From Sarcomyxa edulis (lineage: Eukaryota > Basidiomycota > Agaricomycetes > Agaricales > Mycenaceae), in assembly GCA_009761415.1 (NCBI GenBank), contig QUOL01000010.1, positions 930,001 through 994,000 of the forward strand: 64,000 bases of DNA, in the 5' to 3' direction. The notes beneath the pieces were generated by a model, which ran no database searches, was not told the DNA's origin, and saw only the letters and a program-made list of their open reading frames with translations. The position numbers and the translations under genes are program-made. Below are positions 57,583 to 64,000 of this stretch, one piece after another (position 1 is the first letter of the stretch; every line of letters begins with the position of its first letter).

Positions 57583-57798
57583 TCAGCACTTGCACTCGCC
57601 GGGCTTGCAAGCGCAGCTGTGCGTAGAATAAGCGGTAAGCGAGCATCCTCATGGGCATCTAAAGGCTGAACACACCTGGTGCCGCAGTTGCACTTGCTCT
57701 CTCCGCAGTGTTGAGAGACGGGTGCTTCAGTGGCCTACAGTCTCATAACATCAGCATCGAAGAAGAAGGTGAGCAAGGTGAGTACGCACAGTGTACAT
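57583..57798 (-). CDS. Metallothionein 1 (33 residues, 7 Cys)
   Basis: A small Cys-rich metal-binding protein below the size of ordinary ORF scans. Three coding exons: 57798-57790 (MYT), 57734-57676 and 57616-57583. The joined protein reads MYTATEAPVSQHCGESKCNC and then GTSCACKPGECKC, with seven cysteines arranged as C-x4-C-x-C-x3-C-x-C-x4-C-x-C, the usual fungal metallothionein layout. Introns have GT..AG ends and phases that restore one frame; the total is exactly 34 codons with the stop. Such proteins bind Cu(I), Zn or Cd through thiolates in the cytosol. A TATA-like GATATAAGA lies about 90 bp upstream (57884-57893). A paralog lies just upstream (58640-58920). Confidence 0.9.
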
Positions 57799-58639
57799 TT
57801 CGTTGATAGGAGATGGGTTGGAGTAGAGTGCTTGTAGGTGGGTGAAAGATATTCGACTCTGGTTCCGCAATCATCCTAGAATTGGTCTTATATCCTTCAC
57901 AGATATTTATCTTTGTTTGCGAGAAATTCCTTTTCTCTTCACAGAACTCCGATTACACGGGATAGAACCAACGTGGTTAAGATGTACTGCCTCACTATCG
58001 ACCTTGTGTGGGATGTGAAGAATTCGATTTCTTGTCATGTGGCTCGTGGTTCCGCCACCATCATGATCACCCAGCCCTCCGGTCGTTTTTTGACACTGGA
58101 CTATAGTACAGGTGTTGTAACGATCAGGTCGGTGGTGTCGGATTATTTTTGAAAGGATGCCGTATATTTACTTCTTCTCTACTAGCTTCATGATATACGT
58201 CCATGGTTGACCTTCAGCTGATAGATATTCTCAGGCCGCGGAGCTCCATTCCCTGGGCGGCTCCAAGAGAGACCCACCCAGGACTGTACACATGCAGCTT
58301 TTATCTTTGCCGCGCGTTAGACGCTTCGATAAATGGGCCGAAACGCCGTCAGATTCGATTATCTCATCTCTGGTCGAAGTCGTACCCTGGACTCCTCCTA
58401 CTCCCACACCATAGCATCTTAGAAGGCCGTTTCTCAAATTCGGAGGTCATTGCCGGCAGTCGTGGCTTATCCTCATACTCTTCCGAACATCGTTCACTCT
58501 CTCCAACTAGCAGAAAATTCACGGTAAGATGTATTCCTGTGACTCTCGAATGATATCTATTATCCAGCTCTCTTCTTCAAAGATAATCATCGGGTCGTCG
58601 ATTCGTTGGGAAGCTAGGTATGAGAGTTTGAATATATGT
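57799..58639. promoter_or_regulatory. Region between the two metallothionein genes
   Basis: These 841 bp contain the promoter of metallothionein 1. A TATA-like box is at 57884-57893 (minus strand). Plus-strand open frames of 79 and 116 residues in this stretch lack protein-like pattern and are not called. Metal-response sites could be here, but I saw no certain motif. Confidence 0.5.
57884..57893 (-). promoter_or_regulatory. TATA-like box of metallothionein 1
   Basis: GATATAAGA on the minus strand, about 90 bp upstream of the start codon at 57798, placed like the TATA box of the paralog. Confidence 0.5.
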
Positions 58640-58920
58640 TTAGCACTTGCACTCCCCGGGCTTGCAGGCACAGCTGTTTTTGGGCCGTCAGGTAAGTTGA
58701 TATGATCTCATGGCAGGCCTTTTCTTGGACTCACGAAGCGCCACAGGTACAGCTGGTACTGCTATAAGGTGGAGTTAGCTATGTCAATCCTGAGATGGAG
58801 AAGTGATGGTGTGCACTCACCCGCAAGCTTGGTCGCGGATAGGTTTCTCGATCTAAGAGCATGCGTTCGCCGTTAGAGCATGAAGCGACGGTCAACGATG
58901 AAGATACGCACAGTGAACAT
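58640..58920 (-). CDS. Metallothionein 2 (33 residues, 7 Cys)
   Basis: The tandem paralog of metallothionein 1. Four coding exons: 58920-58912 (MFT), 58852-58821, 58761-58735 and 58673-58640. The protein MFTIEKPIRDQACGSTSCTC, then GASCACKPGECKC, has the same length and the same seven-Cys spacing; the last ten residues are identical to metallothionein 1. It has one more intron than copy 1, splitting the Gly codon after the first Cys, while the first and last introns are in matching positions. A TATA box (TATAAAAG, 59003-59010) lies about 85 bp upstream. Its N-terminal 12 residues differ strongly from copy 1, so the two may be regulated or localised differently. Confidence 0.9.
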
Positions 58921-59342
58921 GTTAGAGGTTGGATGCGTATATGAGACTTGAGATTTAAGAATTCGAGGACGTTGTCTCAAAAAGTTCCTGAGATTTCCTT
59001 TCCTTTTATACAGCTTGAGGCATTTGTGCCCCTTTTCGAGGGATCGATGTCATTGGCAGGCGTTCGACTGAGAGGTATTTGTGCTGCAATTGATATTCAA
59101 ATCAAAATTCCAATTCGGTCACGCGCTTGTCTCTCCAAAAAATGGCGCAAATAGGATTCGCTCAGTTATTCTTGTCAGACACTCAGGTAAGGCAAGGATG
59201 ACCTTAGGAGACGGCGATATTCCGACAGCGCTTGACTCCCATTACAATGCGTACAATCTGAGGAAAGGGACCCAGGTCGTACACGTTGACTGCCAGTGAC
59301 TCAACTTTGTTCTACCCCCTCCCCCTTTTCGCCCCCTCACAA
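58921..59342. promoter_or_regulatory. Promoter of metallothionein 2 and 3' region of the MFS gene
   Basis: 422 bp on the minus strand between the MFS carrier stop and metallothionein 2 start. It contains the TATA box at 59003-59010. No other gene is supported. Confidence 0.5.
59003..59010 (-). promoter_or_regulatory. TATA box of metallothionein 2
   Basis: TATAAAAG on the minus strand, about 85 bp upstream of the ATG at 58920, a good match to the fungal consensus for strongly inducible genes. Confidence 0.6.
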
Positions 59343-61291
59343 TTATGCGCCTCCCGCCCACAAGTGCTTCGGAAGCATAAAAGAGGCCCGAAGTCCAGAG
59401 AGGCTGATGAGCATGAGAATCATGTATACCATATTCCCGCCCAATAGGTTGCGTTCCAGAGATATAGCGAACAACGAGGAAGCAACGGACGGTGCTAAAG
59501 ATCGCATTATGGTGCTTGCCATCTGAGCGAGGGCGTTAGTTGCCCCAAGAGCAGACTTGCTCGGTGCAGCATCGATGACGAACATGCTAGTGCACGCTGT
59601 ACATGGAATGACCCAATACGTCAGCTCACAAGCGCCTTTGATGATATATAGAACAGTCTTCACTCACCCCATCCGATCATGCCGAATGTACGAAAGATAA
59701 ATTGGATCACCACCAATGTGATGACTCGCCAGTCCACTCTTCCAGCTCTTTTGGCGAAGAAACTGAGCAAGGGATATGCCCCGACACAGAGAAAGTTAGA
59801 TGCGAACGCCATGTTATACAAGTTCCGCGGTCCGAAAGCTTTCATGAGTCTTGAGAGTGAAAGGACCTGGAATGTCGCATTGAGGATACCCCATATCCCC
59901 ATAGTCATGCCTATTGTGAAAGGGGATAGACCAAGGCCACCGATTGGTATTGAGGCAGCGTACATGAGTGGCAAGAGGACTTGGAAACATAGATCGACGA
60001 AGGCGAAGATGGCGTGGTTGGAGAGAACGATGATGAGACGAGGGGATAGTAGTTCGCGTAGTGAGATGCGAGACATGTCGGAAGAGGACTTGGTGGCAGG
60101 GTTAGAAGAAGGAGGGGTCGATGTCTCGGTGCCATAATCTAGAGAACTGGAATGGTCAATTAATGCCGTCGTTGCATCGGGCTCGATGGAGGGGGCATTG
60201 TCAGCCGTGTTGATACGCTCTAGCGTTTTGATTTTTTCTTCTTCCAAAGCAGAATGAAGCGTCTATTGACAGGGGTTAACACCACGACCAGTCACCCAAA
60301 CATCAAAGACTTACCTCTTTCAAGCCTATGAAGGTCAAAATATACGAGACGAGCGGAACCATTCCTGCTATGAAGCATGGCAAGAAAAATGGATAGGTGT
60401 GGAGAAATTTAAAGCGGCCCATAGTGTCAGGCCATCGATTCGCGGGGTCCGCGAAGATGCCACCTATAATAGGTCTATCAAGAAACGCAAGGAACTTAGA
60501 GGTTAAGTACAATGGGAGCAAAAATCCCGAAGTCATACCCCAAAGTTGAGCCACTGCTCCACATGAAGGGGAGGTAACTGAAAGCATCTGCGATATTCGA
60601 AGGATCTGTGATCTTGGACCGCGTCAACAAGGTATAGTCTTGACTGGATACAGACCAGGACTCACTTCGGCCATAACTGTCTTGGTAACTCCTGAAAGGT
60701 GACGATGAGCGAGAACCCAAGACATGCGCCACATATATTTTACTCACCGATATTACCGTTGAAGACGCCTTGGGCCATGCGACTGACAACTAAGGTACCT
60801 ATTAACGAAAAGTACGCATCGGAGAACATTTGACTCACCAATTGCCCAGAATTTCTTCGACACACCAAAGCTAACGGTGGCGATTGTCAGGCCAAGCATG
60901 CCCATCAACAGGACAGGCTTTCGTCCAACACGGTCGGCTGCACGACCCCATTGGAGAACGGTCAAAAATTCTGCCAAATAAAAAATGGATTCCTGACCAT
61001 ACGGATGGGTTCGAAAGATGCTCTTGGTCAGGGAGAGAGAAAATCGGCACGACATACAACTATTCCAGCAAAGTACCCAATCTGTTTCTCGTCACCACCA
61101 GTCACTCCTGTATCCCAGACAAGCTTGGCAATGAAGGGGTATATGACGCTGGAGGTGACTGGCTCAGCGAATTGGATCAATATGACAAGGAATAATTGTA
61201 GTTTTGGGAGGGGCGTCGGTTTCGCTTGAAGACTCGAAGTTGACGACGGCTCTTCCGATTCTTCGGATTCTTGATCAAGATGGTCAGGCAT
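59343..61291 (-). CDS. MFS transporter, ZIFL/YCR023C-like
   Basis: A major facilitator carrier related to zinc-induced facilitator-like proteins and yeast YCR023C. The start at 61291 is MPDHLDQESEESEEPSSTSS, a cytosolic tail, then LPKLQLFLVILIQFAEPVTSS as helix 1. The loop 2-3 signature is WGRAADRVGRKPVLLMGMLG. VVSRMAQGVFNGNIGV, then ADPANRWPDTMGRF and PLVSYILTFIGLKE before a long acidic Ser/Thr-rich central loop (LERINTADNAPSIEPDATT). The second half begins ISLRELLSPRLIIVLSNHAIF and holds IGGLGLSPFTIGMTMGIWG, SKSALGATNALAQMAS and VYMILMLISLSG, stopping at 59343-59345. Its neighbour, a metallothionein pair, suggests a shared role in metal stress, but the transported ligand is not shown by the sequence. 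Confidence 0.88.
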
Positions 61292-62024
61292 AGCGAGTCA
61301 CAAGGTTCAAGAGCCAAGTGAACAGTGGTATAGCAGTCATCTGTGAATCAGAAGAGTTTTCTGAGTCAAGACTCAAGAATAGATCTGATCATGATGACTC
61401 GAAGCCAGGCTTGCGACATCCAACGTATATATCGATGTTGCTGACCACGCATTTTACACAAACCTAGGAGGTCCAGGAAAAGAGTGTCAATTCGAATGTT
61501 CCCTAGATGGGATGTCGAACAGATCTTGACCATGTCGCGAAGCGAAGCAGATGCATGAATTCAAGATACATCGCCTGGCACAGTGGCACATTATCTTCAG
61601 TCTGAGAGTAGACAATGGTGTCCTGTAGAGGGTAATGTCATTTCTAGCATGGCAAAATGCCGAAGAGGATCGCACGCTATCCTGAACCCGGGTTGGTCGC
61701 CACAAAGCTTGGCGACGCCTACCTAGGGTGAAAGGTTCGAAGCCCTATATGGGCGGAGTCTTTTTGATCATTTTTGTACCATCTTCAGGATATCCTTGAG
61801 AGCATAATTAGTGACTATTGCTTACTTTGAGCTCCAGGGATCGTGTATCCTTTTCATGAGGAGAGTCTTCAGCAGACATATTGGTCGACGCGACGCTTTC
61901 GATCTCTTGGGCTTACTCCCGACAACTTGAAGCTCTTTAGGATCGCTATACCACTTGAACACTCCTTGGACGAACGGACGGTAGAAATCTAGGATAACGA
62001 CACGACTTAGCTCAGGACACCATC
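61292..62024. promoter_or_regulatory. Divergent intergenic region
   Basis: 733 bp between the MFS carrier (minus) and the SCYL2 gene (plus). A stretch near 61700-61760 with GGTTCGAAGCC resembles a tRNA T-loop but has no matching acceptor or stem, so no tRNA is called. Nothing else is recognised. Confidence 0.45.
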
Positions 62025-64000
62025 ATGCTCGCAGCGGCCACTTCTTTCTTTGCTCGGACGGCTATTTCTCAGTCATATAACATCGGCACACCACCCACAG
62101 GCAGCAGATCATCGACTCCAGGACCTAACGGCTCCTCATCTGCTACTACATCACCCGTTCCTGCCCCATTTACCCCCTCTTTCATTGTCGGATTATGGAG
62201 AGTCCAGTCTGCCTCCCACAAGGTCACAAATAAACGTGTTTCGGTATGGAGTTTCGACAAAAGGGGACCCGATATGGATAGGCTTGGTCCACTTGCGAAG
62301 GAGAGAACGTTGGAAGTGATGAAGGCGGAGGTATGTGCATGACCCCAAGTCTTCGTGCGTTTGCTCATGTACATCGTGCTTGTGCCAGGGATCTGCACTT
62401 GGGAGGCTCCGGCATCCTTCTATACTGGGTGTGTTTATTACCTATCTATCGCGTTGGATATGTAACCCATTCATAGCCGTGTAGAAATGGTTGAACCATT
62501 GGAAGAGACGAGGAATGAGCTGATATTCGCCACCGAACCTTTATTATCCTCACTCGATTCCTCTATACCTGGCTCTTCACGGCATTCACCGCTTGTTGAG
62601 CTCGATGAAGTAGAAGTACGTGACCAAATGTTCCCTACATATACCTACTCAACGCGCTACGCGACAGATCCAGAAGGGTATTCTTCAAATATGCAAAGGA
62701 TTATCATTCCTTCACTCGTCTGCGCAATTGATACATTCGAACATATGTCCCGAAAGTATCGTCATCAACAGTTCTGTCAGTCCCTGAACCTATGCTGGGA
62801 AGACGCTCTCCCTGAACTGACTTCACAGGGAGACTGGAAAATAGCAGGGCTTGGATTAACCATACCCTTATTAGGCCCGAACGGATCTCCCACTCGTTGG
62901 GAGTTTCCTACATTCGACGGGCGTGTACCACCATACATCCAACGTTCCTTCGATTATATGGGTCTGTCTTCAGCCCTAATTCTCATGCAAGCATATACTT
63001 ACTACTATTCCTATCAAAGCTCCGGAATACGCACTAGATGAAATCCTAGCTACAGCTTCAGACATGTATTCCCTCGGTTGCCTGATCTACGCCGTCCACT
63101 CGAAAGGCAGCCCCCCATTCAAAACGCACGGAAGTCTCGGTGGTCTCCGCGAAAATGCTGGTAAAACTCCTCCCATGGAACAACTCGACCCAGATCTACA
63201 AGGTATTCCCGAATTCCTCTCCTACATACAGTTCATCTGCCTTACATAGATACCCACTTTCTTATAGCTCTACTCAGAATCCTGATAACACGACATCCAT
63301 CTAACCGACCAACGCCCACCACACTCGAATCCCAACGATTTTTCTCCTCGCTTCCCATCTCTACTCTCAACTTCCTGGATAGGTCTAATTTCACGTCCAA
63401 GACAAGAGAAGAAAAGATCTCCTTCATGAAAGGGCTAAGCAACGTCCTGGACAAGTTTTCTCAAGGTCTACGTACCCGGAAGATCCTACCCTCATTACTG
63501 GAAGAAGTAAGTGTCATGTGTGGCTTTGTATCATCGTGGAATTACTTACATGGTTGGATGATACAGATGAAAGACTCCCATCTACTTCCTTATATATTAC
63601 CCAACGTCTTCGCTATCGCCAGCGCCCTAAGCCCAGCTCAGTTTGCTGCCATGGTACTTCCGAGTTTGAAGCCATTGTTTATCGTCAAGGAACCACCACA
63701 GAATATGTTGACGCTTTTGGATAATCTGACGTTACTTCAGACCAAGACGGAGAAGATTGTGTTTCGCGAACGTATGTTTCGGAGTTGCTCCAGGATTTAA
63801 TTGCTTGTTTACGAGCTCTGTTTATACTAGAGGTCCTCCCCCTTGTTTATAACGCGCTGGAATCAGAACATGCGATGGTGAGTCGTCGCTTCTGAAACCC
63901 TGTGATTGTTGTGGTTCTAATGTGTCGAAGGTTCAAGAACGAGCTCTTCAAGCCGTTCCAGATCTATGCGAGACAGTTGATTACGCAGAAGTTCAGGGTG
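62025..64000 (+). CDS. SCY1-like pseudokinase (SCYL2), partial at the 3' end
   Basis: SCYL2-type proteins are kinase-like scaffolds for clathrin and endosomal traffic. The start at 62025 (MLAAATSFFARTAISQSYN) leads into a Ser/Pro-rich tract and FIVGLWRVQSASHKVTNKRV, the degenerate Gly-loop strand. Exons then read LGRLRHP-type and MVEPLEETRNELIFATEPL, KGILQICKGLSFLHSSAQLI with HSNICPESIVIN in place of the catalytic HRD-x4-N, GDWKIAGLGLTIPL in place of DFG, TRWEFPTFDGRVPPYIQRSF and DMYSLGCLIYAVHSKG. HEAT-like repeats start with KGLSNVLDKFSQGL and LSPAQFAAMVLPSLKPLF. The gene continues past the window edge. The altered HRD and DFG motifs mark it as a pseudokinase, as in the family. Confidence 0.9.

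Noticed and set aside
58203..58553. 116-residue plus-strand open frame between the metallothioneins
   Set aside because: No family pattern, and it sits in a promoter-like region without splice support.
61700..61760. T-loop-like GGTTCGAAGCC suggesting a tRNA
   Set aside because: The flanking bases do not form a 5-bp T stem, and no acceptor or anticodon arm fits upstream.

Overview
The window comes from a filamentous basidiomycete fungus, most likely an Agaricomycete. Genes are densely packed on both strands and are cut by many introns of about 40-75 bp with GT..AG ends. Spliced together, the exons give single-copy eukaryotic housekeeping proteins, fungus-specific oxidoreductases and transporters, and short fungal metallothioneins. 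One large non-LTR retrotransposon lies inside. No bacterial-type operons, CRISPR arrays or rRNA genes were seen, and no convincing tRNA.

Layout. 0.2-4.2 kb: two tandem arrestin-like paralogs (minus). 4.8-9.9 kb: 3-hydroxyisobutyrate dehydrogenase, an epimerase-like NAD(P)-binding protein and a cytochrome b561 (plus). 10.2-13.7 kb: proteasome subunit alpha-4 (minus), diverging from a ZUP1/UfSP-type ubiquitin peptidase (plus). 14.2-15.3 kb: a PhzF-family protein (minus). 15.8-25.0 kb: an almost intact 9.2-kb LINE (minus) with a 17-bp target-site duplication, three ORFs and a 20-nt A tail; it landed between PhzF and TFB3. 25.1-27.9 kb: TFB3/MAT1 of TFIIH (minus), diverging from a DODA-type extradiol dioxygenase (plus). 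28.6-30.1 kb: PKA catalytic subunit. 30.7-35.6 kb: a fold-type IV PLP aminotransferase (minus), diverging from a Dal5-like MFS permease (plus). 35.8-43.2 kb: the Arf-GEF Gea/GBF1 and a WD40 protein (plus). 43.3-48.7 kb: a DUF3445 (HODM-like) protein, a possible structured RNA, BUD13 and nitronate monooxygenase (minus). 48.9-57.4 kb: cytochrome c haem lyase, SSF1/Peter Pan, a coiled-coil protein of unknown function, the splicing factor SYF1 and Rab geranylgeranyltransferase alpha (BET4). 57.6-61.3 kb: two 33-residue metallothioneins and a ZIFL-like MFS carrier (minus). 62.0 kb to the edge: an SCY1-like (SCYL2) pseudokinase, partial.

Functional themes are mixed, as expected for a fungal chromosome arm: proteolysis (proteasome and deubiquitinase share one promoter), splicing (BUD13, SYF1), membrane traffic (Gea, BET4, SCYL2), signalling (PKA), and metal handling (metallothionein pair next to a ZIFL-like carrier). 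The observations most worth a second look are the unassigned first ORF of the LINE, the single frameshift in its endonuclease, its RNase H domain lacking catalytic aspartates, the unannotated metallothionein pair, a hairpin-rich intergenic segment near 45.1 kb, and unusual micro-exons.
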